This document shows, one piece after another, positions 50,494-59,353 of a stretch of DNA of 64,000 nucleotides. The notes beneath the pieces were generated by a model that had not been told where the DNA came from, searched no databases, and saw only the letters and a list, made by a program, of their open reading frames with translations. The position numbers were made by a program, and so were the translations under genes. Positions within the stretch are counted from its first letter, which is position 1. Every line of letters begins with the position of its first letter. Origin of the DNA: Marinactinospora thermotolerans DSM 45154 (GTDB taxonomy: Bacteria; Actinomycetota; Actinomycetes; Streptosporangiales; Streptosporangiaceae); contig NZ_FUWS01000007.1 of NCBI RefSeq assembly GCF_900167435.1, positions 1 through 64,000 on the forward strand. The letters are read 5' to 3'.

Positions 50494-51801
50494 TCACCGC
50501 CCCTCCCCTTGCGCGGTCGGGGGGTCGGCGGCCAGACCGATCGAGCGGGCCAGCCGTTCCTGAACGAACCGGAGCTCCTCCAGCAGCCGCGCGGCGTCCA
50601 CCAGCAGGATCCCGTAGGCGTGGGAGATCTCCGCCGGGTCCAGGGACGTGCGCCGCACCGTGGCCGCGAGCCGGTCATAGCCCTCCCCCGCGGTGTCGAG
50701 ATGCTCGCGCAGCCGGTCCACCTGCTCGGCCAGGCGCTGCCCGGTCAGCTCCGTCAGCTCCTGCGTCGCGCCGCCGATCCCCTCCAGGAAGTCGCCGTAC
50801 TCGGCCAGGAAGTCCGGGTAGGGCTGGTCCTCGGCCGCGGTGCCGGTGGCGTAGTACAGTCCGCGCGTCAGTGAGGTGAGCTGCTCGGTGATCCGCCCCA
50901 GGGCCTCCACGACGTCGCGGTAACCGTGGAAGGAGGCGCCCCGGTGGCGCTGCAACAACCGCCGCGGGTTGAACCGGACACTCTCCTGGGCCCCCTCCAC
51001 CGCCGCGAGCGCCTGCGGCACCAGGCCCTCGATCCGCCGCGCCCGGCGCCACCAGTCGCCCGTGCGGTCCTCACCGGGGACCCCCTCGCGCAGCCCCGGC
51101 GCCATGTCCCCGAGCAGGTCGTCCATTGCCCGGGCCAGGGTGGTGATCCCGTACTCGGCGCTGCGGTAGCGCATGGGCGGGAGCACCAGCAGGTTTACCG
51201 CGACGCCCAGGCCGCAGCCGACGAGCACCAGCACCACGATCTCCGTCAACCGGGTCACCTGGTCGTAGGTGGTGGTGACGGTCGCAAACGACGAGTAGGC
51301 GAAGAACGCCGCCGTGGCCACCTGGGGCCCCTGCGGGCCGAGGCGGCGCCACCTGCTGATCGTCAGCGCCACGAGCGCGACCAGGGTGAAGGTCCACAGG
51401 TGGGTGCCGAGCAGAAATCCCAGCACCGCCTGGACGACGACCCCGAGCGTGACCGCCAGGACGTAGCGCAGCGACTGCACCACCGACTGGTAGACCGTCA
51501 CCTGCACCATGAGCACGGCCGAGAAGGGCGCGAACGCCGGGGAGTCCGCCTTCACCACGGTGTCGGCGATCACCCAGGCCACGCAGGCGGCCAGGGCGCA
51601 CTTGAGCACGATCAGGACCGTCTCGCGTTCGTGTCCGCCGTATCCCCGCGCCCGCCTGAACCTCGCGAAGAGCCGTCCGATCCGGCTCTCGTCCCGCTCC
51701 GGCGTCCCGTCGTCGTGCCGCTGCGCCACCGGCTTCCCCGCCCCAGATCCACCGTCCCCGTTCACCTGCCCTCTTTCGCTTCCCCCTCCCGACTCGGGCA
51801 T
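50494..51801 (-). CDS. FUSC / aromatic-acid exporter-like membrane protein
   Basis: 435 residues. After a charged N-terminus (about 1-60) there are about six membrane segments (62-215), including LIVLKCALAACVAWVIADTV and FAPFSAVLMVQVTVYQSVVQ, which match the FUSC/ArAE type. The C-terminal 200 residues are soluble and helical. The family exports small organic compounds or is of unknown role. ATG 51801 has a weak ribosome-binding site; GTG 51765, after GAGGG, is a possible start. Confidence 0.82.
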   Translation of the reverse strand: MPESGGGSERGQVNGDGGSGAGKPVAQRHDDGTPERDESRIGRLFARFRRARGYGGHERETVLIVLKCALAACVAWVIADTVVKADSPAFAPFSAVLMVQVTVYQSVVQSLRYVLAVTLGVVVQAVLGFLLGTHLWTFTLVALVALTISRWRRLGPQGPQVATAAFFAYSSFATVTTTYDQVTRLTEIVVLVLVGCGLGVAVNLLVLPPMRYRSAEYGITTLARAMDDLLGDMAPGLREGVPGEDRTGDWWRRARRIEGLVPQALAAVEGAQESVRFNPRRLLQRHRGASFHGYRDVVEALGRITEQLTSLTRGLYYATGTAAEDQPYPDFLAEYGDFLEGIGGATQELTELTGQRLAEQVDRLREHLDTAGEGYDRLAATVRRTSLDPAEISHAYGILLVDAARLLEELRFVQERLARSIGLAADPPTAQGEGR

Positions 51802-51809
51802 GCACGGTC

Positions 51810-51838
51810 TTGTCGGCGGCGCCGCGAAGGCGTATACA
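51810..51838 (+). promoter_or_regulatory. Candidate promoter of the RNase H-like gene
   Basis: TTGTCG, 17 bases, TATACA: a -35/-10 pair with a predicted transcript start about 55 bases before ATG 51899. It lies in the divergent region shared with the exporter gene. Confidence 0.45.
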
Positions 51839-51898
51839 TCCTCATTACGTGAACCCGTGCGCTACTTCTCCGTGAGCGGAGGGGGCGGTGATGCCGCG

Positions 51899-52774
51899 AT
51901 GACTCCAGGAGAGTTCGACGCGTGCGCCCGCCGGCTCCCTCGCGAACTCGCCGAACGCGCCGAGTCGCTACGCAACTACGTGGTGTACGAACCGGGTGGA
52001 GCCCGCCGCAAACCGGTCGCCGAATGCGTGGCCCTGGCCTTCGACGCGGCCTACGTCGGCGACCTCGACGCCGCCGCGTCCATGCTCGCCGAGGCCGAGC
52101 AGCGCAACGCCGGCATCAGCGCGCGGCGCACCACCGGGATCCTCAACGGCCACCACGCGCGTATCCGCCGCTGGTCGGGCTCCTCCCCCCTGGTCGCGGC
52201 GACCGACGCCAGCGTCAAGGACAGATACGCCGGCATGGGCTATGTGACCTCCGACGGGTTGTGGGGAATGCGCGCCTGGGGCGGCTCCTTCCACGATCCC
52301 AGCGGCCCCTCGCGGGTCCTCGTCCAGGAACTGCGCGCCGTGCTGCTGCTCTTGGAGGCGGTCGACCCCGAGACGCCCTTCACGCTGCTCGTCGACTCCT
52401 CCTCGGCACGCCACCACCTGCGGATGTGGCAGCAGGGGCACACCCGGCGGCTCCCCGGCGGCTACGACGCCACCCGGCGCAGGTCGCGAGGGCGTCCCAG
52501 CCTGGTGCGCCTGGCCGAGGAGATGGCACGCCGGCCCCACATCACGGTCACCGCGGTCAAGGGCCACTCGGGCGACCTGCTCAACGAGACCGCCGACTCC
52601 CTGGCATCGATGGCGCGCCGGCGCCTGGCCGACCCCGGCGCCTGCACGACCCCCCTGCTCCTGGAGCGGGCCGAACGGTTCGTCGACTCGTTCCTCGGCC
52701 AGTGGCATCGCACCGCCGCGTATACCGGGGCCTCCCCTCAGGCCCTGGGCCAGCGCGCGACGCAGAAGCAGTAG
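51899..52774 (+). CDS. RNase H-like domain protein
   Basis: 291 residues. An N-terminal helical region of about 95 residues precedes an RNase H-like fold. Acidic residues match the RNase HI pattern: Asp103 in VAATDASVKD, Glu144 in VQELRAVLL, Asp166 in LLVDSSSARHH and His223 to Asp233 in VKGHSGDLLNETADSLA. This supports an active RNA:DNA hybrid nuclease. Ordinary RNase HI has about 150 residues, so the extra N-terminus is notable. The 3' end overlaps the DUF1206 gene tail-to-tail by 37 bases. Confidence 0.82.
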   Translation: MTPGEFDACARRLPRELAERAESLRNYVVYEPGGARRKPVAECVALAFDAAYVGDLDAAASMLAEAEQRNAGISARRTTGILNGHHARIRRWSGSSPLVAATDASVKDRYAGMGYVTSDGLWGMRAWGGSFHDPSGPSRVLVQELRAVLLLLEAVDPETPFTLLVDSSSARHHLRMWQQGHTRRLPGGYDATRRRSRGRPSLVRLAEEMARRPHITVTAVKGHSGDLLNETADSLASMARRRLADPGACTTPLLLERAERFVDSFLGQWHRTAAYTGASPQALGQRATQKQ

Positions 52775-53580
52775 AGGCCGTAGACGCAGACCCCCAGCGC
52801 CACCGCGACCAGGAGCCACGGCCCCGCCGGCGTCTCGGCGAAGGTGCGCAGCGTGCCGTCCAGGCCCTGGGCCCGGTCCGGGTCGAAGGCGATCGCGGCC
52901 CAGCAGACGAGCGCCCCCGCCGCCGCGACGACGACCCCCTTGGTGGTGTTTCCGGCCACGCCGAGCACGGTGACGACGGGACGGGCCTCCTTGGGGATGG
53001 CCCCGGTCCGCAGATCCCTGCCGAACCGGCGGGTCACCCCGATCCAGACGAACACGACGCCCGCGACGACCAGGCCGACTCCGACCGCCCCCACGAGGAG
53101 GCGTCCCGCCGGCAGCTCCATGATCCGTGCCGTCAACGTCTGCGACCGGGCGTCTTGGGAGCCCGTCCCACCGCCCACCAGCACGCTCGCCACCGTGACG
53201 CACAGCGCGGCGTACAGGACGGTCCGGCCGGCACAGGCCAGCCGCTCCCCCGCGCCGCGCTCCCCGTAGCGGCCGCCGACCAGGGCGATGAGCAGCTGCC
53301 ACACCGCCAGTCCGGCGAGCCCCGCGACCGCCGCCCACAGCACCACCGTGCCTCCGGGGGTGCCGGCGACGAGTTGCAGCGCGCCGGCGTTGTCGGCCTC
53401 GCGGCTCCCACCGCCCTCGAAGCCGATCCGTACCGCGAGCCAGCCGATCAGAAGGTAGAGCAGGCCCTTGGCCGCGAGGCCGACACGTGCCAGGCGGAGC
53501 AGCCACGTGCTGTCGGCGGCCTCGCGTCCCGCCGCGCGCGCCCTGCGCTTCGCCGCCCTTCCTCCATCGGCTGCTGTCAT
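52738..53580 (-). CDS. DUF1206 family membrane protein
   Basis: 280 residues with about six membrane segments in three similar pairs. Each pair starts with a [GT]xAAKGL-type motif: RLARVGLAAKGLLYLLIGW, a GRTVLYAALC segment and VAGNTTKGVVVAAAGALVCW. This repeated pattern is typical of DUF1206. Function is unknown. ATG 53580 follows GGAAGG. The 3' end overlaps the RNase H-like gene by 37 bases on the other strand. Confidence 0.88.
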   Translation of the reverse strand: MTAADGGRAAKRRARAAGREAADSTWLLRLARVGLAAKGLLYLLIGWLAVRIGFEGGGSREADNAGALQLVAGTPGGTVVLWAAVAGLAGLAVWQLLIALVGGRYGERGAGERLACAGRTVLYAALCVTVASVLVGGGTGSQDARSQTLTARIMELPAGRLLVGAVGVGLVVAGVVFVWIGVTRRFGRDLRTGAIPKEARPVVTVLGVAGNTTKGVVVAAAGALVCWAAIAFDPDRAQGLDGTLRTFAETPAGPWLLVAVALGVCVYGLYCFCVARWPRA

Positions 53581-53645
53581 GCCTGCGCCCTTCCCCTGGC
53601 AAAACAGCGCAAACCACTCCCAAAGGGCGGCCTGTGGAAGGACAC

Positions 53646-53674
53646 GTGACGTGGCTCCCCGACCGACGTAACGT
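53646..53674 (+). promoter_or_regulatory. Promoter for a probably leaderless transcript
   Basis: GTGACG, 17 bases, TAACGT; the -10 ends only six bases before ATG 53681, and no ribosome-binding site is visible. Together these fit a leaderless mRNA, common in actinobacteria. Confidence 0.5.
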
Positions 53675-53680
53675 CTGGAC

Positions 53681-54451
53681 ATGGGGTATGAACATCTCCT
53701 GGTCGACCGCGACGGCGACCACGTGACCATCACCATGAACCGGCCGCAGCGGCGCAACGCGCTGTCCCTGTCGCACATGCGCGAGCTGGTCGAGGCGTTC
53801 GAGGAGGTCGCCGGGACCGACGCGACGGGGATCATCCTGGCCGCCAACGGCCCGGTCTTCTGCGCCGGTCACGACTTCGCCGACGTCGCCGCCGCCGACC
53901 ACGCGGGCGCGCGCGACCTGCTACGCGCCTGCACCGGCCTCATGCGCACGATCCAGTCCGTCCCCCAGGTGGTGATCGCCCGCGTCCACGCCCTGGCCAC
54001 CGCTGCCGGCTGCCAGCTCGTCGCCAGCTGCGACCTCGCCGTCGCCGCGTTGAGCGCCGGGTTCGCGGCTCCAGGGGGCAAGGGCGGCTGGTTCTGTCAC
54101 ACCCCGATGGTCGCCGTCTCACGCTCCATCGGCCGCAAACGGGCCATGGAGATGGCGCTGACCGGCGACGTCGTCGACGCCGTCACCGCGGCCGAATGGG
54201 GGCTGGTCAACCGCGCCGTGCCCGATCCCGACCTCCACCGGGCCACCGCGCACCTGCTCGAACGCGCCACCCGCGGCTCCCGGCACAGCAAGGCGCTCGG
54301 CAAGCAGGCGATGTACGCCCAATTCGACCGGCCCGAGCCGGACGCCTACGCCTATGCGGTCGAGGTGATGGCCGCGGCCAGCCAGACCCCCGAGGCCCGC
54401 GAGGGGATCTCCGCCTTCCTGGAGAAACGCCCTCCCCGCTGGCCCGCCTGA
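53681..54451 (+). CDS. Enoyl-CoA hydratase/isomerase family protein
   Basis: 256 residues. NRPQRRNALSLSHMRELVEA opens the crotonase fold, ILAANGPVFCAGHDFADV carries the oxyanion loop, and HALATAAGCQLVASCDLAVA the second oxyanion segment. The second catalytic Glu of classical hydratases is not evident (CHTPMVAVSRSIG follows), so isomerase or another crotonase activity is possible. ATG 53681 has no ribosome-binding site; see the leaderless promoter just upstream. It is divergent from the DUF1206 gene. Confidence 0.88.
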   Translation: MGYEHLLVDRDGDHVTITMNRPQRRNALSLSHMRELVEAFEEVAGTDATGIILAANGPVFCAGHDFADVAAADHAGARDLLRACTGLMRTIQSVPQVVIARVHALATAAGCQLVASCDLAVAALSAGFAAPGGKGGWFCHTPMVAVSRSIGRKRAMEMALTGDVVDAVTAAEWGLVNRAVPDPDLHRATAHLLERATRGSRHSKALGKQAMYAQFDRPEPDAYAYAVEVMAAASQTPEAREGISAFLEKRPPRWPA

Positions 54452-54469
54452 CACCGGGTCCAGGCCGCC

Positions 54470-55780
54470 TCAGACACCGGGCTTACGCGGCGCGGAGCGG
54501 GGGACGGCGGGCTCGGGGGCGACGTTGCGGGCGGCGGCCTCCCCCACCACGGCCAGCGCCCGTTCCAGGGGTCCTCGCCCCAACAGCGCCCGCCACAGCG
54601 TGGCGAACAACAGCCCGCCCACGACGAACGCCTCCAACGGACAGCCCGACAGCGGCCCGTAGTCGGCGTCGGTCACGGCGAGCACCAGAATGTGGCCGGT
54701 GTAGAGGGTCAGCGCCATGGAACCGGCCGCGAACAGCGGGTACAGCCCACGCCCGAGCAGGTCCGCGGCCACCAGACAGGCCGCCAAGACCATCAACGCC
54801 GTACCGGTGGCGCCGGCCACTTCGAAGGAGGTTCCGCTGTGCGGCGATGCCACCAGCAGCCACAGTGGGCTGGTGGTGGGCACCGTCCCGTGCAGGGAGG
54901 CGATCTGCTCGACCATCCACGCGCGCAGCGGTCCCAGGTCGGCGTCGCTAAGGAAGGCGGTGTCGCCCGGCCCGTAGTAACCGTAGGCGGTCATTTCGGC
55001 GACGACGAGCCGGTCCAGCACCCCCAGCGGACGCAGCAGCACCCAGGAACCGCCGTACCCGAGCAGGACCAGGCCCAGCCCCGTCGCCGCCAGGCCGACC
55101 CGCGTCGACACCGCCCTCAGATCCAGCCGGCCCACCGCCATACCGGCCACGACAAAGGCCATGAAGGTGCACACCGGGTAGTAACCGGTGAGGAGGAGAT
55201 CGGTGATCCCACCGATGGAGCCCTGCCGCGCCCCCTCCTCGCCCAGAACGGACCGCAGCAGGTAGGAGACCTGTGGGCCGAGCAGGCCGATGCCCACCGC
55301 GATCGCCGCGAGCGCCGGCGCGCGCAGCCGCAGCAGGGGCAGCGCCAGCAGGAAGAACCCTCCGTAGTAGGCGAGGATGATCGCGATCGGGGTGTCCAGG
55401 AGGTCCAGAAGGCCGCCGAGCAGCGCGAGGATGACGGCCCGGACCAGGATGCGCGCCGCGGCGCGGTGCAGCGGGGGCCCCGTCAACGGGACCGTGCGCC
55501 CCGACAACAGGGCGATCGACACTCCGGCCAGGAAGGCGAACAGCGCCGAGGAGCGGCCCCGCGCCAGGTCGTGCAGGGTCTCCATGGCCGGATCGGAGAG
55601 CAGCCCCGACGCGCCCACACCGAGGTGGACGGTGAACATCCCGAACACCGCCAGCGCCCGGGCGACGTCCACCCCCACGATCCGCCCGCTGTCCGGCCGG
55701 ACCGCCTCCTGTGTGCCCGTTCCGGGCGCGTGCTGAGCCACGGCGTCCAGGCTAGGGCGTCTTGAAGGCATTTGTTCCAC
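54470..55780 (-). CDS. DUF418-like / acyltransferase-type membrane protein
   Basis: About 436 residues with roughly ten membrane segments. RIVGVDVARALAVFGMFTVH is the typical opening of the DUF418 and heparan-alpha-glucosaminide N-acetyltransferase-like group; the C-terminus has GSMALTLYTGHILVLAV, typical of DUF418. Function is unknown; transfer of acyl groups across the membrane has been proposed for relatives. GTG 55780 with AGGAA upstream is used; ATG 55771 is also possible. It converges with the enoyl-CoA hydratase gene. Confidence 0.85.
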   Translation of the reverse strand: MEQMPSRRPSLDAVAQHAPGTGTQEAVRPDSGRIVGVDVARALAVFGMFTVHLGVGASGLLSDPAMETLHDLARGRSSALFAFLAGVSIALLSGRTVPLTGPPLHRAAARILVRAVILALLGGLLDLLDTPIAIILAYYGGFFLLALPLLRLRAPALAAIAVGIGLLGPQVSYLLRSVLGEEGARQGSIGGITDLLLTGYYPVCTFMAFVVAGMAVGRLDLRAVSTRVGLAATGLGLVLLGYGGSWVLLRPLGVLDRLVVAEMTAYGYYGPGDTAFLSDADLGPLRAWMVEQIASLHGTVPTTSPLWLLVASPHSGTSFEVAGATGTALMVLAACLVAADLLGRGLYPLFAAGSMALTLYTGHILVLAVTDADYGPLSGCPLEAFVVGGLLFATLWRALLGRGPLERALAVVGEAAARNVAPEPAVPRSAPRKPGV

Positions 55781-55840
55781 CTGTGGCTTTTTCCTGGCCG
55801 GCCCCGCCCACGCGCCAGAACGGACGAGGCCGGCCCCACC

Positions 55841-57817
55841 TCAGCCCTTCCGCTCCCCGGCGAGTTTCGCGAAGTGGTCGAGCGCCTCCGGGTTGGCCAG
55901 CGAGTCACGACTGGCCACCTTCTCGGGCGGCTCCCCCATGAGAATCCGCTTGACCGGAACCTCCAGCACCTTGCCCGACAGGGTGCGCGGCACCTCGCGG
56001 ATGACGCGCACCGCGTCGGGGACGTGCCGCGGCGAGCAGTCCTCACGAATGCCCCGGACCAACCGCGCCGTGAGCTCGTCGTCGAGCACCGCCCCCTCCC
56101 TCAACACCACGAACAGCTCGATGCGCGATCCTCCGTCGGGCTGCGGGACGTCCACCACCAGGGCGTCGACGACCTCGTCCAACGCCAGCACCGAGCGATA
56201 GATCTCGCTGGTGCCCATGCGCACACCGCCACGGTTGATCGTGGAGTCGGAACGGCCGTAGATGACCGCGGTGCCGCGCTCGGTGATCTCGATCCAATCG
56301 CCGTGCCGCCACACGCCCGGATAGGTCGAGAAGTAGCTGTCGCGCAGCCGGGTCCCCTCGGGGTCTCCCCAGAAGCGCAACGGCATCGACGGCGCCGGCT
56401 CGGTGACCACCAGCTCCCCGACCTCGCCCACCACCTCCCTGCCCTCGGGGTCCCAGGCGGCCACGGCCATGCCCAACGAGCGGGCCTGGATCTCCCCCTC
56501 ATAGACCGGCAACGTGGGCACGCCTCCCACCAGGCAGCTGCACACGTCGGTGCCGCCGCTGGTGGAGAACAGCCACAGGCCGTCGCCGAACTCGCGGTAG
56601 CACCACGCGAACCCCTCGGGAGACAGCGGGGATCCGGTCGAACCGATCGCGTGCAGCGCCGACAGGTCACGCCCCCGCGCCGGATGCACGTCCGCCTTCA
56701 TGCACGAGGCCAGGTATCCGGCGCTGGTGCCGAACACCGTGACACGCGCCCGTTCGGCCAGGTCCCACAGGGCGCCCAGGTCGGGGTGGCCGGGGTTGCC
56801 GTCGTACAAGACGATGGAGGCGTCGGTCAACAGCACGCTGACCAGGAAGTTCCACATCATCCAGCCGGTGGTGGTGAACCAGAACACCCGATCGTCGGCC
56901 CGCGCGTCCAAGTGCAGGTGGAGGTTCTTGAGCTGCTCCAGCAGGATCCCGCCGTGGCCGTGCACGATCGCCTTGGGCAGGCCGGTGGTGCCCGAGGAGT
57001 ACAGCACCCACAGCGGGTGGTCGAACGGCACCTCCTCGAAGGTCAGCTCACCGCCCTCGCCCGCCGCCTCGAACTCCTCCCACGACAGCGTCCCCTCGAC
57101 GGGCTCGTCCCGCAGGTAGGACAGCACGACGGTGTGCTCGACCGTGGGCAGCCCCTCGCGCAGCCGGGCGAGCACGTCGCGACGGTCGAAGTCCTTGCCG
57201 CCGTAACGGTAGCCGTCGACGGCCAGCAGCACCTTCGGCTCGATCTGGGCGAAGCGGTCGATGACGCTGCGCACGCCGAAGTCCGGTGAGCACGACGACC
57301 ACACCGCGCCGATGGAGGCGCAGGCGAAGAACGCGGCGACCGCCTCGGGAAGGTTGGGCAGGTAGGCGACGACCCGGTCGCCCGGTCCGACGCCGAGGCG
57401 GCGCAGCCCCGAGGCGATCGCGGCCGTACGGCGCCTGAGCTCGCCCCACGTCCACTCCCCCAGGACGCGAAGCTCCGACGCGTGCCGAATGGCGACCCGC
57501 TCGTCGTCGCGGTCGCGGAAGATGTGCCGGGCGTAGTTGAGGCGCGCGCCGGGGAACCACACGGCGCCGGGCATCGCGCGCTCGGCGAGCACCGCGGTGA
57601 AGGGGGTCTCGGCCCGGACGTCGTAGTACTCCCAGATCGCCGACCAGAAGCCGTCGAGGTCGGTGACCGACCAGCGCCACAGGGCGTCGTAGTCGTGGTC
57701 GCCGACGTCCACTCCTCGGTTCTCCCGGACCCAGCGGGCGAACGCGGTGATGTTGGCGCGCTCGCGTCGGTCGACGTCGGGTTCCCAGAGAACAGGGGGC
57801 CGGGGCCGTTCGGACAT
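55841..57817 (-). CDS. Acetoacetate-CoA ligase
   Basis: 658 residues, the usual length for acetoacetyl-CoA synthetase. The AMP-binding motif is LYSSGTTGLPKAIVHGHGG, with FWFTTTGWMMWNFLVS (family-typical) and the C-terminal lysine motif PRTLSGKVLEVPVK. It activates acetoacetate with ATP and CoA. ATG 57817 follows GGAAGGG; codons upstream are not coding-like. It lies 61 bases upstream of the DUF418-like gene on the same strand. Confidence 0.93.
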   Translation of the reverse strand: MSERPRPPVLWEPDVDRRERANITAFARWVRENRGVDVGDHDYDALWRWSVTDLDGFWSAIWEYYDVRAETPFTAVLAERAMPGAVWFPGARLNYARHIFRDRDDERVAIRHASELRVLGEWTWGELRRRTAAIASGLRRLGVGPGDRVVAYLPNLPEAVAAFFACASIGAVWSSCSPDFGVRSVIDRFAQIEPKVLLAVDGYRYGGKDFDRRDVLARLREGLPTVEHTVVLSYLRDEPVEGTLSWEEFEAAGEGGELTFEEVPFDHPLWVLYSSGTTGLPKAIVHGHGGILLEQLKNLHLHLDARADDRVFWFTTTGWMMWNFLVSVLLTDASIVLYDGNPGHPDLGALWDLAERARVTVFGTSAGYLASCMKADVHPARGRDLSALHAIGSTGSPLSPEGFAWCYREFGDGLWLFSTSGGTDVCSCLVGGVPTLPVYEGEIQARSLGMAVAAWDPEGREVVGEVGELVVTEPAPSMPLRFWGDPEGTRLRDSYFSTYPGVWRHGDWIEITERGTAVIYGRSDSTINRGGVRMGTSEIYRSVLALDEVVDALVVDVPQPDGGSRIELFVVLREGAVLDDELTARLVRGIREDCSPRHVPDAVRVIREVPRTLSGKVLEVPVKRILMGEPPEKVASRDSLANPEALDHFAKLAGERKG

Positions 57818-58014
57818 AACTCGCGCCCTTCCTCGGTGTCCGGCGGGAACCACCGCGACAACAACGGCCGGCCCCGCCCGGGTACGGATGTCGGCCAACA
57901 TTCAACAACAGTGGCCTTCACCGCCACGCCGTCGGGGGGCGGTATCCGGTGACCCAGGCCACGTGATACGCGCCACTGACGGACGGCGGCATGGTCGGGC
58001 CAGGGGCTCACCGG

Positions 58015-58482
58015 TCAGGGCGGGGTGAGGCGGATGACCGCGTGGTCGGCGCCGATCTCCAGGGTCGTGATGGCGATGCCGTTGAGGTGGCTGGTCTTCC
58101 CCCCGCTTCCCACCGTTCCCGCGTAACTGGTCCGCAGCGAGACCCCGGGCCCGGAGGCGGCGAAGGCCACCCGGCCGTCCCCGGCCTCCTCGACGGTCAG
58201 GCCGTCGAGCCCGTGGTCTGCGGGGTCCAAAACGATCTCGTCCCCCTGGTGGACGATCACCTCGCAGTCGGCGTCGGCGCAGGCGCCGAGGTCCTCGCCG
58301 TCGGCCGCCTCCGGCCCGGCCGGCGAGGCGGGGGCGGGCGGCGCCGCGGGCGAGGAGACGCCCTCACCGCCGGGTGTCGAAGGGCCGGACTCCGCGGGGG
58401 TCCCCCCTGCGCAGCCGGAGAGGGCGATCGCCACGATCAGCGCGGCGGGGGCGGTGCCCCATCCGCGAACGTCACCGGTCAT
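58015..58482 (-). CDS. Putative lipoprotein, 155 aa
   Basis: A signal peptide ends in lipobox LSGC (Cys24). A Pro/Ala/Ser/Gly-rich linker (about 28-65) follows, then a small domain with two Cys (GACADADCEVIVHQGD) and a beta-rich end. I do not recognise the domain. ATG 58482 has GGGAGG five bases upstream. It is divergent from a second small lipoprotein gene at 58778; both have the same plan of lipobox, low-complexity linker and about 90-120 residue domain. Confidence 0.75.
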   Translation of the reverse strand: MTGDVRGWGTAPAALIVAIALSGCAGGTPAESGPSTPGGEGVSSPAAPPAPASPAGPEAADGEDLGACADADCEVIVHQGDEIVLDPADHGLDGLTVEEAGDGRVAFAASGPGVSLRTSYAGTVGSGGKTSHLNGIAITTLEIGADHAVIRLTPP

Positions 58483-58777
58483 GCCGCCTCCCGCGATCAT
58501 GATGGCTCGGGGTCGTGACCCGAGGACGCCTGGTGGCCGCGCCCGCCGGGGATTCTTCCGACCCGTGTCCGCCCCGTCCACCGCTTTCCCGTATCCGGGC
58601 CTCCCGAGGGGGACCGAATGTCCACCAAGGTCTCTTTCACCCCGTTTTCCGGGCGGTGAAGTCACAGGTATCTCCCCTTTCGGAGATGTCCACAGTAGGC
58701 ACACACGCGTTGACGGAGAGTGCCCGCCACAGCAGGCTGGACCCATGCCTTCCCACCCGCAGGACAGAGGGGGAGCG
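58483..58777. other. Divergent intergenic region between two lipoprotein genes
   Basis: 295 bases carrying the promoters of both lipoprotein genes. No gene is supported. I see no clear -35/-10 pair or inverted repeat worth naming. Confidence 0.35.
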
Positions 58778-59326
58778 GTGCGCGCGGCTCCCTTCGGAAC
58801 CGTCGTGGCGCTCGGACTCCTCACCGGTTGCTCCCCCTCCGGAGAACCCCCCGCCGCGTCCCCCTCCTCCCCCGCCCCCTCCCCCACCGAACCAGCGGCG
58901 CCGTCCCCCTCGGCCTCCTTCGCCGCCCTACCGCCACAGGAGGCCGTGGGCGCCTGGTCCTCCTCCTCGCCAACGTCCGACCTGGCCCTCCTGCCCTCCG
59001 CCATGTCCCTGGAGATCGATGAGGACGGACAGGCCAGCACGTCGGGGGCGCCGCTGGAGTACTACGTCGAATCCACCGCCGGCGCGTCGATCCCCATATG
59101 TCTCGGCGAGGCGCACCTGGACACCGATCCGGCGACCCTCACCCTGGAATGCGTCGACATCGCCACCCTTGGACCCGGCGATGTCGAAGGTCCCGAGTAC
59201 GAGGCCGAACTCAGCGTCTCCACCCAGGACGGCCGCGACACGCTCACCCTCGTGTGGGAGGGGGGCCGGATCGAACAGCTCTCCCGGGACGAACCGGACG
59301 CCGACGTCTCGCCCTCGCCCGCCTAG
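58778..59326 (+). CDS. Putative lipoprotein, 182 aa
   Basis: GTG 58778 is chosen because AGAGGGGGAG lies directly upstream and gives a compact signal peptide MRAAPFGTVVALGLLTGC with lipobox LTGC (Cys18); an in-frame ATG at 58745 would add 11 residues. A Pro/Ser-rich linker (about 20-50) precedes a domain of about 120 residues with alternating strands (MSLEIDEDGQAS, PLEYYVESTAGAS, TLTLECVDIATL, AELSVSTQDGRDTLTLVW). This is perhaps a beta-barrel such as those of lipocalin-like lipoproteins. The family is not recognised. Confidence 0.75.
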   Translation: MRAAPFGTVVALGLLTGCSPSGEPPAASPSSPAPSPTEPAAPSPSASFAALPPQEAVGAWSSSSPTSDLALLPSAMSLEIDEDGQASTSGAPLEYYVESTAGASIPICLGEAHLDTDPATLTLECVDIATLGPGDVEGPEYEAELSVSTQDGRDTLTLVWEGGRIEQLSRDEPDADVSPSPA

Positions 59327-59330
59327 ACCT

Positions 59331-59353
59331 GCCGGCCGCACCCGCGGGCCGGC
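59331..59353 (+). terminator. Terminator after lipoprotein gene
   Basis: GCCGGCC pairs with GGCCGGC over a 9-base, partly pairing loop, five bases after the stop codon. Confidence 0.55.
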
